64,000 bases of DNA, taken from Streptomyces sp. NBC_01460 (GTDB taxonomy: Bacteria > Actinomycetota > Actinomycetes > Streptomycetales > Streptomycetaceae). Below are positions 7,026 through 16,063 of the stretch, in pieces. The translations under genes and the position numbers were made by a program. Position 1 is the stretch's first letter; each line of letters begins with the position of its first letter. Under the pieces are notes generated by a model that had not been told where the DNA came from, made no database searches, and saw only the letters and a list, made by a program, of their open reading frames with translations. The DNA lies in contig NZ_CP109473.1 of assembly GCF_036227405.1 (NCBI RefSeq), forward strand, positions 1,054,001 through 1,118,000, written 5' to 3'.

Positions 7026-7682
7026 TCATCCGGCAGCGCGCCCAGGCAACCCAGGGCGTCGAGACGGGTGTCGATCTGCGACGACTGCGCGCCCGAGCGA
7101 GGCCAGGAAGTCGTCGAGCATCGCGGTCTGCACGTCGGCAGAGAACCGGTCGGGGTCGAAGAGCGCCTGCACGACCAGCCCATGAGTGAACGCGACTGCC
7201 GCAGCCGCCAGTTGTTCGGCGTCGGCAGCCGCATCGCTCAACTGTCCCATTCGGCCGGCCGCTTCGAGATGCGGCCGGACCATCCCCCGCAACCGTGCGT
7301 AGCGCCCGGCCTGCTCGCCGGCCAGCCCCTCGTCGGCAAGCGCGAGGTCCCACGAGCTGACCCAGATGCGGTTGCGGGCGGTGTCGTCCGGCGTCAGCAG
7401 CAGGATGTCCAGCAGCATGGCGCGCACCGACGGCAGCCCCTCGGCAGGCCGCACGCGGCGCGGGCGTTCCGCGGAACGTACCTCCAACAGGTCCAGCGCG
7501 TGCGCGATCAGAGCCCGCTTGGTCGGGAAGTAGTGCATGAGCATCCCCGTCGAGCCGTTCATCGCGGCGGCGACGGCTCGCAGTGTCAGCCCGCCGAACC
7601 CTTTGTCTGCGAGCACGGCCCACACCGCCTCGGAAACGTCCTTGCGTCGGGCTTCGTGGTCTCCGGGTGCGGGTGGCGGCAT
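7026..7682 (-). CDS. TetR/AcrR-family transcriptional regulator
   Basis: The protein has 218 residues. The N-terminal HTH (about 15-60) reads VSEAVWAVLADKGFGGLTL, RAVAAAMNGSTGMLMHYF, PTKRALIAHAL, the classic TetR helix-turn-helix ending in the Y/H-F-x-x-K signature. The C-terminal ligand domain (VSSWDLALADE, FTHGLVVQALF) is of the common TetR_C type. It is divergent from the GNAT fusion gene, with a 60-bp gap holding a 24-bp palindrome, so it very probably represses itself and that gene. Confidence 0.9.
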   Translation of the reverse strand: MPPPAPGDHEARRKDVSEAVWAVLADKGFGGLTLRAVAAAMNGSTGMLMHYFPTKRALIAHALDLLEVRSAERPRRVRPAEGLPSVRAMLLDILLLTPDDTARNRIWVSSWDLALADEGLAGEQAGRYARLRGMVRPHLEAAGRMGQLSDAAADAEQLAAAAVAFTHGLVVQALFDPDRFSADVQTAMLDDFLASLGRAVVADRHPSRRPGLPGRAAG

Positions 7683-7692
7683 GCTGCTAGCT

Positions 7693-7716
7693 TACGTACC
7701 GAACGCTCGTTACGTA
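7693..7716. promoter_or_regulatory. Palindromic TetR operator in divergent promoter
   Basis: This 24-bp dyad has identical TACGTA arms at both ends (7693-7698, 7711-7716) and matches at 20 of 24 positions of its reverse complement. It sits between the TetR start (7682) and the GNAT start (7743), where it would cover both promoters. Confidence 0.75.
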
Positions 7717-7742
7717 CCCCGCATCATCGAACCGAGGTCCCC

Positions 7743-8702
7743 GTGTTCATACGCCCGCTCCGCGTGAACGCCCAGCTCCGCCCTCTGGAGCCCGCGCACG
7801 CACAGGAGTTCCTCGACCACATCGACCGAGCCCGCCCGAACGTCGACCCCTGGATCCCCTGGGCGACCTTCAGCACCGACCTCGCCTCCGCCACGGCCAC
7901 CCTCCAGCGCTACGCCGACAGGCAGGCCACCGACACGGGCCGGATCTACGGGATCTGGCGGGACGGCACCTTGGTCGGCGGCGTGATGTTCACGCGCTTC
8001 GACACGGCGTCGGGGAACTGCGAGATCGGCTGCTGGGCGGAGGAAGCGGGCCAAGGCCTGGGCCTGGTGAACCAGGCGTGCCGGGAACTGATCGACTGGG
8101 CGTTCGGGGAACGCGGGATGAGCCGCGTCGAATGGTGGGTCTCCTCGGTCAACACCCGAAGCATCGAAGCGGCCCGCCGCCTCGGGCTGACCCGGGAGGG
8201 GGTGCTGCGGCGGCACACCGAGTACCGGGGCGAGCGACTCGACATAGAGATCTGGTCGGTCCTCTCCGACGAGTGGCCGCCCGCATCCGGCAGCACAGCA
8301 CCGGCCGACAAGGCAGAGCTCGACCGCCTGATGACCACCTTCCTCGGCGCGTTCGACAACACGAACGGCTCCAGCCCCGAAGTCGACCTGATCCGGCAGG
8401 TGTTCATCCCTCAGGGAATGATCATCAGCAATACCAGGACGGGCCCCGTGGTCTACGACCTCGACGCGTTCATCGAACCCCGGGCGAAGCTGCTCACCGA
8501 TGGGACGCTGACGGAGTTCTCCGAGTGGGAGGTCTCCGAGCGGACGGAGATCTTCGAGTCGATCGCGCACCGCATCAGCCAATACCGCAAGTCCGGCTTC
8601 CACGACGGCGAACGGTTCGAGGGCGCGGGCCGCAAGACGACCCAGTTCGTACGGACGCCCGTCGGCTGGCGGATGGCCGCGCTGACCTGGGAGGACGAGT
8701 AG
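7743..8702 (+). CDS. GNAT acetyltransferase (RimJ/RimL type) fused to a SnoaL-like domain
   Basis: GTG 7743 gives 319 residues. Residues 1-175 are a RimJ/RimL-type N-acetyltransferase: LRPLEPAHAQEF, GIWRDGTLVGGVMF, an acetyl-CoA loop EEAGQGLGLVNQACRELIDW, then NTRSIEAARRLGL and REGVLRRH. Residues about 190-319 form a second domain (LDRLMTTFLGAFDNTNG, IFIPQGMIISN, GFHDGERFEGAGRKTTQF, GWRMAALTWED) with the pattern of SnoaL/DUF4440-like proteins. The fusion is unusual. Divergence from the TetR gene with a shared operator suggests it is induced by that regulator's ligand. Substrate unknown. The frame is open far upstream, but only this start leaves the operator free. Confidence 0.75.
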   Translation: MFIRPLRVNAQLRPLEPAHAQEFLDHIDRARPNVDPWIPWATFSTDLASATATLQRYADRQATDTGRIYGIWRDGTLVGGVMFTRFDTASGNCEIGCWAEEAGQGLGLVNQACRELIDWAFGERGMSRVEWWVSSVNTRSIEAARRLGLTREGVLRRHTEYRGERLDIEIWSVLSDEWPPASGSTAPADKAELDRLMTTFLGAFDNTNGSSPEVDLIRQVFIPQGMIISNTRTGPVVYDLDAFIEPRAKLLTDGTLTEFSEWEVSERTEIFESIAHRISQYRKSGFHDGERFEGAGRKTTQFVRTPVGWRMAALTWEDE

Positions 8703-8768
8703 ACAGCCCCCGAACGTTTCCGACCCGCGTCCACCTGTCCGTCGGGAAGCACGTCCCGTCGTGAGCCG

Positions 8769-9125
8769 TCAGTCCAGCAAGCGCTCGGCGCGGTCCGCAA
8801 CGCCACGGATGTGCCGCCCGTCGGCGACCATCCCGAGGAGGAGACGGGGCCCCTCCACATGATGGATGAGCCCGTCCACGGCGGCCTCGCGCATGGGGGT
8901 GACGGTGCTCTTGACGGGAATACCGCGCGCCGCGGCGTACTCGCCCGCGTCGCGGTCGTCCGTGATCCAGACGGCCCCGGCGAACTCCTCTCGTTTTTCG
9001 CCCAGATGACGCATGGGCTCGCTCGGAACGCCGCCGAAGACCGCTCGTCGCAGTCGGTCCGCGAAGGCGATCTCAGCCTCGGTGCACAGTTCGATCGGCT
9101 CCCCCAGCCAGCTCTCGACGGGGAG
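8769..9125 (-). pseudogene. PIN-like domain gene, 5'-truncated remnant
   Basis: The minus frame reads LPVESWLGEPIELCTEAEIAFADRL and continues to EEFAGAVWITDDRDAGEYAAARGIPV, MREAAVDGLI and a TGA at 8769. ITDDRDA before a strand and AARGI is typical of the last acidic motif of PIN-type nucleases. The middle acidic motif (HLGE followed directly by KREEF) seems to have lost several residues. No start codon with a ribosome site is found, and sequence upstream of about 9125 belongs to another remnant on the opposite strand. It looks like a toxin-type gene that has been cut. Confidence 0.45.
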
Positions 9126-9127
9126 TT

Positions 9128-9520
9128 GACCCCGATCTCGTGTACAGCGCCATCGCGGCCTGCTGGTCCGCCGGCCTGGACACCATGGACGCCTTTCACC
9201 AGGAGCTACGGGACAGCGACTTCGACCTGAACAGGGAAGCCGTTCTGCGCCTCATGAGCCTCCTCGTGGGCACCGGCGCCCATCACATCAAGCTCATCGG
9301 AGCGGAGGTGGACGAGACCGCGCTGAAGGAGACATCGCACGCCACCGAGAGGGCCCTTCGCTTCGCCATCGACTTCCTGAAAGGCGAGTGCTCGATCCCC
9401 CGGTCCGAGATCCTCTCCTCGCCGAACGGCACGACCGTGCCTGCGCTGCTGCTCCATCACCGCTGGCTGACGGACAAGCTGCTCGAACGGCGCCGTTCCG
9501 ATTCCAGCGGCTCGTCACCG
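9128..9520 (+). pseudogene. Internal fragment of an unidentified gene (weak DUF262 resemblance)
   Basis: The plus frame from 9128 reads DPDLVYSAIAACWSAGLDTM, then FDLNREAVLRLMSLLVGTG and RALRFAIDFLKGECSIPRSE, ILSSPNGTTVPALLLHH. The protein-like composition and the RSEILSSPN-x-x-P-x-x-x-x-x-H pattern recall the core of DUF262/GmrSD-type proteins. There is no start codon in context on the left, and it goes out of frame near 9490. It abuts the PIN remnant tail to tail at about 9125, so this point is probably a recombination junction. Confidence 0.4.
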
Positions 9521-9818
9521 ATCAGAGCTACGAGCAGCAGTGGATCCTGCCAGATGGCCGGGAGGTCCACTCGACGGAGGACCGCGGGACGGCTGGATCA
9601 CAGAGGCGAAGTGGACCGGCGGTGACAGAATCGGTGAATGGAGGAGTCCCCGCCCTCATCGAGGACCTCGGAGGCAAGGGGGTCGGCTCTATGGTGTCCA
9701 ATGAATGGGGTGCCGCGCATGTGATGGAAGTGCTGTCCAGGGCCTTCCCCGAGGCCTGTGCCAGCGGGCAGCTGAAGGTGTATCACGTGCCCGGCAACAG
9801 CATGAGTGGAATGAGTTC

Positions 9819-10301
9819 GTGGCTGCAGTGATCGCAATGCTGGAAGAGCTCCGGGGCCTCGCCCCGCTGACTGCCGAGGGCGCGGCGGCGCGGTTCTCGG
9901 CCCAGGAGTGGACACCCGGAGGTAAACCCCGCCACGGTGTGGAAACGTCGTGGGACAAGGGCAGCATCGGGGCCTGGATCCAGACGTTTACCAGTGGGAC
10001 GGTCAGTGTCTCGTTCGCCGTCTGGATCCGCGATGTCGACGAGTCGGGTTATTTCGACGATCTGGAGGCCGTCTACGAGCAGGGGGAGCAAGCGCTGGCC
10101 GACTTCCTACCCGAGGTCGAGGAGTCCCCGCTTGTCGGCCACCTCATCGAGGCCGAGCCGACGGAGGCGGACCGGGACGAGTTCATTACGGTGACGAAGT
10201 GGGCCCTTGACGCCCGGATCCTGACTGCCGGCGTGATCCAGCAGGACACAGATCTTCCGGTGACGGTCGTGGTGGCGCTGGAAGAGCCCGGCATCGCGTG
10301 A
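9819..10301 (+). CDS. Hypothetical acidic protein
   Basis: The frame from GTG 9819 gives 160 residues. It begins VAAVIAMLEELRGLAPLTAE and contains RFSAQEWTPGGKPRHGVE, WIQTFTSGTVSVSFAVWIRD, YFDDLEAVYEQGEQALADFL and ITVTKWALDARILTAGVIQQ. It is acidic, soluble and without signal peptide or membrane helix. The reading frame continues as EWNEF just upstream, which looks like the normal first residues of the family, so the true 5' end may be truncated. A GC-rich hairpin follows 21 bp after the stop. I cannot assign a function. Confidence 0.6.
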   Translation: MAAVIAMLEELRGLAPLTAEGAAARFSAQEWTPGGKPRHGVETSWDKGSIGAWIQTFTSGTVSVSFAVWIRDVDESGYFDDLEAVYEQGEQALADFLPEVEESPLVGHLIEAEPTEADRDEFITVTKWALDARILTAGVIQQDTDLPVTVVVALEEPGIA

Positions 10302-10321
10302 CCCACCCTGGACGTTGGGCG

Positions 10322-10345
10322 CCCCGGCCCCGCCAGGGGCCGGGG
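10322..10345 (+). terminator. Hairpin after the hypothetical gene
   Basis: A perfect 10-bp GC stem (10322-10331 with 10336-10345) and a 4-nt loop lie 21 bp after the stop at 10301. No T-tract is present, as usual in Streptomyces. Confidence 0.7.
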
Positions 10346-11135
10346 GACGCCCTGGCATGCGGGAAGCTCGGCGCGCTGGCATCCGTTGGACCGTGTCGCG
10401 GTGATCACCGCGAGGGAGCCTGGCAACGACCAGGACTCCCTCGGTGGTTTGGCGGAGGCACCCAACGCGGGCCGCGCCCACCGCTGGGCACCTCGCGGGC
10501 GAGGGCCTGGACGGACTGAGTCCCCTAGGCGCCATGGCTGAGCCATCATAGGGCCCATAAGGTTGGCTCTTGCTCGGCTGGCCCGGGCCTTGATCGCTCC
10601 CCTTTCTGCACCGAACGCTTCGAGTGCCACCGGCGTGGGGGCGCTATCCCGGTCCACGCCACCAGACGGCAATGGAACCACTCGAGAGCCCACGGCCGAA
10701 CCGCAGCGACGCGTTCCCGTTCCCTACTGAGGGCTGGACGCTGCTCGCCGCCAAGTCATTGACGACGGCGTTGACTGTGGACCAGCACAGGTCGGCTGTA
10801 TCGAAGTCCGCGCTGTGCTCGGCTCGCTCGCGGCGAGCGGGTGAACCAGATTACGGTAGGCCCGCAGAAATTCAGCCGCTGCCCGCGTTCGAGTTCACCG
10901 GCGAAGCTACGGCGGCGCATCCGGAGGTCGGCGGCGAAGGCCGGCTTCGGAAGACAGGCGAACCCTCCCCAGTGACCATCGTGTTCGTCCAGCACCACGG
11001 GCGCATGATTCCCCTAGGCGTACATCGCCGCGCGGCACCGCTCGCCCAGCCCTGCGGGGAGCCGGGGCTCGCTCAATTGGTACGGGCGGACATCACCCCT
11101 GCAGTGACGACGGACGCAGCTCTCCAGACGCAGCC
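10346..11135. other. 790 bp without a supported gene
   Basis: Short frames on both strands have no ribosome site, no motif and inconsistent codon-position bias. This is the left flank of the putative integrative element, adjoining the displaced YjbQ tail. Confidence 0.5.
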
Positions 11136-11196
11136 CTACCCGAGGAACGACAGCCGCACCCGCCGCTCCGCATTGTCCACGTTCATGTCCACCAAA
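11136..11196 (-). pseudogene. Displaced 3' end of a YjbQ-family gene
   Basis: The minus strand reads LVDMNVDNAERRVRLSFLG then TAG at 11138-11136. This is nearly the same as the last 19 residues (LVDTNVDNAERTVRLSFLG) of the complete YjbQ-family gene at 34991-35413, in the same orientation. Upstream of the leucine the match stops abruptly. A displaced 3' end is what an element leaves behind when it integrates into a gene's end and supplies a replacement tail. Confidence 0.8.
11163..11195. repeat. Direct repeat, left copy (putative att site)
   Basis: These 33 bp match 35018-35050 with one mismatch: 22 identical bases, one difference, then 10 identical. Similarity continues more weakly on the left through the rest of the YjbQ coding tail and ends on the right exactly after CCACCAA. 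Confidence 0.75.
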
Positions 11197-11514
11197 CTCC
11201 GTTAAGGCAACCCCGAGGATAGCTAGCCGCCTGGGACCTACAGCCGCCCGTCCAACGTGTACGAGGAGTAGAGGGGAACCGCTGCTGCTGGTCGACGCGT
11301 GCCATTTGGAGCGCAAGACTGGGTGGGGTTCTACACACACGAATGGCACCCATGAAGTTGTGGGCCAGGTCGGCCCACAACTGTCCTGCCTGGCAGCGCT
11401 CCTGCCTGTGCACTTCTCGGATAGCAGCGGCCCATACTCGCGGGGTGAGTTGAACGCCCGCCCTTCATGGGCCGACGGCATCGGACGTATCACCGGCGTT
11501 GAGCGACTTGTCCC
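11197..11514. other. Non-coding stretch inside the left end of the putative element
   Basis: I see no convincing gene here. The lipoprotein gene on the minus strand ends at 11515 and reads towards this region. Confidence 0.5.
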
Positions 11515-12072
11515 TCATGGCGCCAACCTGTCACACGCATCCGACGTCTCGACCGTCTCGGTGAAGGAGACGATCAGACGCTTCATGGCGTCGGCGTCCT
11601 CGTGATCAGAACCGTAGGCCTGAACTCCGGTGTAGAGCTCCTGCTTGTACTTCGCGTCCACGCAGTCCTGTGTCTTGCCGAAGGCCTGGTTGTCGGAATA
11701 CACGTACCGCCCCGCGTCCGCGGTCTTCTCCACTCGCTCGAGGGTCTGACTGCGGAGGAAGTACGCCGTGTCATGCCCGCCCTGCCACCATTTCTGAACC
11801 GTTCTGACAGCGAGCTTTCCGTCCACGGACACATCGCACCAGTTCGCCGAAGGCGAGATGTCGGGCTTGACGGAGAGCTTCTTCCCCGGCGGGAGAAACG
11901 GCGTGAGCTCCTTGGTGTCGAACGGTATGCCGCAGAGGGCGCCTGGCACGGAATAGTCCCTGGTCTCCTCATCGGCGCCACATCCTGTGACCGTGGCAGC
12001 CAAAACGGCGAGAACGACGGCGGCGAAGGCAGGACCGGAATGTGATCCGGAGATCGGTAGGCGGCGGGCCAT
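11515..12072 (-). CDS. Secreted lipoprotein, unknown function
   Basis: ATG 12072 (GAGAGG upstream) gives 185 residues. The signal peptide ends in the lipobox VTGC (Cys about residue 30), so the mature protein should be lipid-anchored outside the membrane. The mature part has conserved-looking Cys residues (LCGIPF, NWCDVSV, DCVDAKY, DACDRL), four after the lipid Cys and so probably two disulphides. Paralogous lipoproteins commonly follow DUF6571 genes in Streptomyces, and here one lies 69 bp downstream of a decayed DUF6571 gene. Function unknown. Confidence 0.8.
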   Translation of the reverse strand: MARRLPISGSHSGPAFAAVVLAVLAATVTGCGADEETRDYSVPGALCGIPFDTKELTPFLPPGKKLSVKPDISPSANWCDVSVDGKLAVRTVQKWWQGGHDTAYFLRSQTLERVEKTADAGRYVYSDNQAFGKTQDCVDAKYKQELYTGVQAYGSDHEDADAMKRLIVSFTETVETSDACDRLAP

Positions 12073-12140
12073 GGTGGTACCTCTCGAGGGCGGCTTGGAA
12101 TCTGGGCGGAACTTGGCGACTTCGTCAGGACGTTGTCCGG

Positions 12141-13485
12141 CTACCCGGGGTACGGCCGTCGACGATCGACTGGGGCGTTGTAGAAACCCTGTGCGCCGCT
12201 TTCGCGAGCCCACGTCTCGGCGTCCGCGGGGCCGACCATGCCGTGCTCTTCCGCGGCCAGCCGAGCTGCCTGGCCGGACCGGTTGCCGTCGTTCTTCAGG
12301 CCGTCTTGCCAGAGCTCACCCCTCGCGTCCTCGGTATCCTCCAGTTCCGTGCTCTTGAAGTCCTGGAACATGGATTCGAGGACGGTGCCGGTGATGGTGG
12401 TGGTGGCTCCACCCGCGACAGCTCCGATCCAGCGAGTGGCGACGAAGGAGGTTCCTACGCCGACCTCCGTACCGAGACCACCCGAGATACCGCTCTTGAC
12501 CAGGTCCATCGAGTCCTTGTACGCCTCGTCCCTCTCCTTCCCGGCAGCCGCCAGTTCCTCCTGGCGGCCCAGGGCGAGAGTTCCGGAGACCTCCCCCGAC
12601 TTCTCTGCGATTCGGCGCACGACACCTTCCGTGTCGTCGTCCACGACCTGACCGGCAGGCAGATCGGGATTGAGGTGGTACTCCATCAGCTGGCTCATGT
12701 AGGCCTTCTGGCCCACTTCTACCGCCGCGTAGCCGTCCGGGCTCTGGCCCACGGTGAAGTGAACCTTGGTGACGTCTCGCGGCTCGAGTACGGCCTCTTC
12801 CCCGACCACCGGATACATCTTCTTTGTCTGCCCCCACGACGTCGAGTCGGTGTCGGTCCGGTCAGCGCCGCTGATGTACCGACTGATGTCCGGCAGGTAC
12901 TCGGAGGTGATCTGCCCCATGCTGTCGAGCATGTGTCCGTGCTCGAGCAGACGCTTGTCCGGGTCCTCGCCGATGGACGACACGATTCGTTCCATGAGCG
13001 TGGTCTGCTCGGCGTTGTGGTGCGGCGTGTCCAGCGTCGGCAGCTCACCGGCCGGGTGACCTGTGGTGGCGGCCTCGAGGGCCATCGCCAGGTTGTTCCG
13101 TCCTGCGATGCTCTCCTCGTGTTCGGAGTCGTAGTCGGTGGGCCAGTCGCGCTCCTCAAAGAGGTAGTCGAAGTTGGTCAGAGAATTCTTGACCTCCCTG
13201 TCGTCCTTCTTCTCGGTGAAGTCGTGGTCCTCGTCCTTGGTGAGGAAGGTGTCGTTGAAGAAGGATGTCGCGGCGTCCGGGTGGTTGGCGAGAGCCTTGA
13301 GGCACCCCGTCATCGGGTTCCATCCGGTATCCGTACCGGTGTGGTTGAGCGTCGCGTCGGGCCCCAGGCGCTGCAGGCTTCGTGCTGCCCGTTGCCTGTG
13401 AACTTCTTCTCCGTGGCCATGAGCTTGTCGCCGTAGCTGTTCAGGAACTGTCGTCGTAGTCGCCCCAGCGCATCAGGTTGCTCAT
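12141..13485 (-). pseudogene. DUF6571-type protein, N-terminally truncated with two frameshifts
   Basis: The main open part (13313-12141) encodes MTGCLKALANHPDAATSFF, NFDYLFEERDWPTD, AMALEAATTGHPAGELPT, ITSEYLPDISRYI and a C-terminal region with Ala/Gly/Thr stretch WIGAVAGGATTTITGT. These are characteristic of large Streptomyces DUF6571 proteins. Upstream pieces continue the same protein in other frames: MRWGDYDDSS stops near 13441; LNSYGDKLMATEKKFTG and HEACSAWG run to about 13368; and PDATLNHTGTDTGWNPMTG rejoins the main frame. So there are frameshifts near 13443 and near 13368. The usual N-terminal several hundred residues are missing, replaced by a NERD-like gene stub. Confidence 0.75.
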
Positions 13486-13751
13486 CACCTGTCCACCCCG
13501 AACAGGACAAGCGGAAGGAGGATCCGTGCGGTGCGCCGCTCGCCGGCCGCTCCGGTGGCCCAGGAGCTGCCCTTGCTGCGGTAGATACGTCGCAGAGCGA
13601 AGGCGAACAGGACGGCGAGGACGCCGTCCCAGTCCAGGTAGATCATCGTCAGGTATCCAACCGCAGAGGCCGGAATCATGGTCAACGGGGTGGCCCAGGC
13701 GGCGGTGAGGTGCTGCTTGCGGCGTTCGGTCGCGCGAATCGTGTCGGCCAT
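13485..13751 (-). pseudogene. NERD-like nuclease-domain protein, 5' stub
   Basis: ATG 13751 starts an 88-residue frame: a basic N-terminus, two membrane segments (LTMIPASAVGYLTMIYL and VLAVLFAFAL), then WATGAAGERRTARILLPL. The GAxGERRTARxLxPL pattern is how NERD (nuclease-related) domains begin. The frame stops 7 residues later, so the nuclease domain is lost. Its TGA overlaps the ATG of the decayed DUF6571 fragment (TGATG). I read this as a recombination join of two gene pieces; the stub could still make a small membrane protein. Confidence 0.5.
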
Positions 13752-13831
13752 CGCCTGGGTGCTCTTGCCAGCCCACCCCCTGGTCCGAGGAATCCCCCTC
13801 AGGGCCCGCCCCGACGGGATCACCGGCACCC

Positions 13832-14032
13832 GAGCTGGCCATCGCCCACCTCCTCGTCGAGGGCCACGTCGACGAAGCGATCGCCCGCCGCCTCGGCATG
13901 AAGGTCCGCACCTGCCGCGGTCACATCGCCAAACCCTCCGCCGCCCTCGGCAGCGGTAGCCGCGCCCAACTCGGCTACCTCCTCGCCCGCTCGGGCATCC
14001 TCGACGACCGCACGGCCGACCCGGCGGACTGA
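13832..14032 (+). pseudogene. LuxR-family regulator, C-terminal HTH fragment
   Basis: The frame reads ELAIAHLLVEGHVDEAIARR, LGMKVRTCRGHIAK, GSGSRAQLGYLLARSGIL and stops at 14032. This is the complete four-helix LuxR DNA-binding domain, but nothing upstream encodes the rest of the protein and there is no start codon in context. In Streptomyces such LuxR genes often precede small secreted proteins, as here with the next gene 55 bp on. Confidence 0.7.
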
Positions 14033-14087
14033 TACCGGCCCTCCTCCCCCGTACAACCATCCGCCGATCTCCGCTGTCTTGATCCCA

Positions 14088-15443
14088 GTGAAGAAGACGC
14101 TCATCGCCTCCGCCGCCGCACTCGGCGCGCTCGCCGCCGTCACCGGCCCGGCCGCGGCCCCCGCCGCGGCCGCCTCCGACGCCCTGTGGCTCTGGTCCGA
14201 CCCGTACGAGATCACCCTCGCGGGCCCGTCCGAGGACGGCTCCCCCGCACTGTCGCAGTCGCTGACCGTGCAGATCAGCCACGACAACACGGCGACCACC
14301 GTCCCGGCCGGCACGCTCACCGTCGACGCCTCCGGAGTCGCCTCGTTCGCCGAGGTCACCTGGCCCGCGAACTGCCACCCGGAGAACGAGACCACCGCCG
14401 TCTGCACCACCCCCGAACTCCCCGGCGGCGCCAACGCCCCCGCCGCGCGGATCGGCCTGACCACGAAGCCGGGCGCCACCGACGGCAACGACGGCTACGT
14501 CCGCTACACCGCTCAGGCCGGCGGCATGAACGCCTACCCGGGGGAGACCTACGTCGCCGTCAACGACGGCCCCGCGCTCGGCCTCACCCAGGCCGAATAC
14601 CGCACCGGCATGGCACCCGACCAGTCCTTCGACTCCTCCGTCGTCCTCGGCAACCAGGGCAACCGCACCGCCGACCGCACCCTGCTCACCGTCTTCACCT
14701 CCCGCGGCATCCGCCTCGGCATGTCCGTCCCCTCCAACTGCGAGTCCACGAACGCCGTCACCGGCCGTACGTTCCTCTGCGTCCTGGACGAGCGGACGAC
14801 CCCGGGCTCGTACCACTCCCTCCCGCTGAAGTTCCGCACCAAGGACATGGCCCTCTTCGACCGCGTCGACTATTCGGCGCAGCCCTACTCCGAGCAGGCG
14901 CTCGCCGAGGCCCGCACCGGCCGCGCCTTCACCCCGGGCGCCGGCCCGGAGCTGAACCTCACCCCGGCCGCCGCCCCCTCCGACGAGCTCCAGCCGTACC
15001 GCAGCTTCACGGTGAAGACCGTCAACCAGGCCGACTACCGGCTGACCGCCTCCACCGTCTCCGGCGCGGCCGGCGACACCGTCACCGCCACCGTCACCGT
15101 CCACAACGCGGGCCCCGCCTGGGTCGCCTCCCTCGGCGCGGGCGAACCCGCCGCGACCGTCGACATCGACATCCCCGCCGGCACCTCGGTCGCCTCCGCC
15201 CCCGACGCCTGCTGGTCCCAGTCCGAGACCCGCTACCGCTGCAACACCCCCATCTACCTCACCGAATCCGGCAAGCGCGCCACCCACACCTTCCCCTTCA
15301 CCCTCCACATCGACGAGGTCATCCCGAACGCCACCGCCCGCGCCGCCCTCTACAACGACGCCTACGAACCTGCCGTCCGCACCTTCGACCCCGACCTGAC
15401 GAACAACACGGCCACCCTCACCGTCAACCCCTCGACGAGCTGA
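14088..15443 (+). CDS. Secreted protein with DUF11-like beta domains
   Basis: GTG 14088 gives 451 residues starting with a Lys-Lys and a signal peptide (LIASAAALGALAAV, cleavage likely after the Ala-rich stretch about residue 28). The mature protein is Thr/Ala-rich with beta-sandwich-like repeats: VQISHDNTATTVPAGTLTV, then near the C-terminus ASTVSGAAGDTVTATVTVHN and DPDLTNNTATLTV, typical of DUF11/CARDB-like surface domains. Two paired Cys sets are visible. No catalytic motif is seen. It is probably an extracellular structural or adhesive protein. Confidence 0.8.
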   Translation: MKKTLIASAAALGALAAVTGPAAAPAAAASDALWLWSDPYEITLAGPSEDGSPALSQSLTVQISHDNTATTVPAGTLTVDASGVASFAEVTWPANCHPENETTAVCTTPELPGGANAPAARIGLTTKPGATDGNDGYVRYTAQAGGMNAYPGETYVAVNDGPALGLTQAEYRTGMAPDQSFDSSVVLGNQGNRTADRTLLTVFTSRGIRLGMSVPSNCESTNAVTGRTFLCVLDERTTPGSYHSLPLKFRTKDMALFDRVDYSAQPYSEQALAEARTGRAFTPGAGPELNLTPAAAPSDELQPYRSFTVKTVNQADYRLTASTVSGAAGDTVTATVTVHNAGPAWVASLGAGEPAATVDIDIPAGTSVASAPDACWSQSETRYRCNTPIYLTESGKRATHTFPFTLHIDEVIPNATARAALYNDAYEPAVRTFDPDLTNNTATLTVNPSTS

Positions 15444-15603
15444 CGCACGCCCCCTCATGCTGCCCGGCCCGACCCCTGCGCCGGCCCTGTACGAGCCGGG
15501 CAGCCGACCCCCGCACCTCCCCGGCAACCCCACCCGCACCACCCGTGGGCGACTGGCCCGCCCAGAGGGCGGAACGGGCGGGCACGGGCGGACCAAAGCG
15601 CCG

Positions 15604-16023
15604 AGCGAACAGGCGGGTGTCGGCGTCAATGATGACCTGATGGTTGGTGGAGTAGCGGTAGTTCTTGGACTGCTCGGCGATGCTGTGATCGCGGGTGGGC
15701 ACCAGGGTGCCGTCCACGATGAGCGCGGCATCTCTCGCGAACCGGCGCCGGGGCTGCAGCGCGAAGAGCGGGCCGAGTTGGTCGATGATCCGGTCGGCCG
15801 CCGACTTCGATATTCCGAAGAGTGGGGCGAGTTGGCGCATGGTCAAGTTCGTACGCCAATACCCGGCGACCAGCAGCACCCGGTCTTCCAGCGGCCGGCC
15901 CCGCCGTACCGGATTCGCACCCTCCCGGCGCAGCGCGGTCACCAGCTTCCCGAAGATGCGCGGGCTCAGCCCGGTGAACGGGGCTATCCAAGACGGCTCC
16001 GACGCCGTGATCACACCAGCCAT
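15604..16023 (-). mobile_element. IS5-family transposase, 5' fragment
   Basis: The frame from ATG 16023 reads MAGVITASEPSWIAPFTGLS, then RLRREGANPVRRG-like and WRTNLTMRQLAPLFGISKSA, followed by LIVDGTLVPTRDH and NHQVIIDADTRLFA. This is an IS5-type transposase with the N-terminal HTH_Tnp_4-like region and the first Asp of the DDE triad. Family similarity ends near residue 140; the open frame that follows (to 15424) is unrelated and antisense to the secreted protein's 3' end. The second half, with the last catalytic Glu, is missing. I could not identify terminal inverted repeats with confidence. Confidence 0.7.
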
Positions 16024-16063
16024 GGCGAGATCATCTCTCGGCAAGATCGTCGGAGGTCGTGTG

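Noticed and set aside
10346..11135. Possible small genes left of the displaced YjbQ tail
   Set aside because: None has a ribosome site, recognisable motif or consistent codon bias.
13485..15731. 748-residue minus-strand frame
   Set aside because: Its first 600 residues are a Gly/Val/Arg-rich shadow of the secreted protein on the plus strand; only the last 88 residues look like protein and are listed as the NERD stub.
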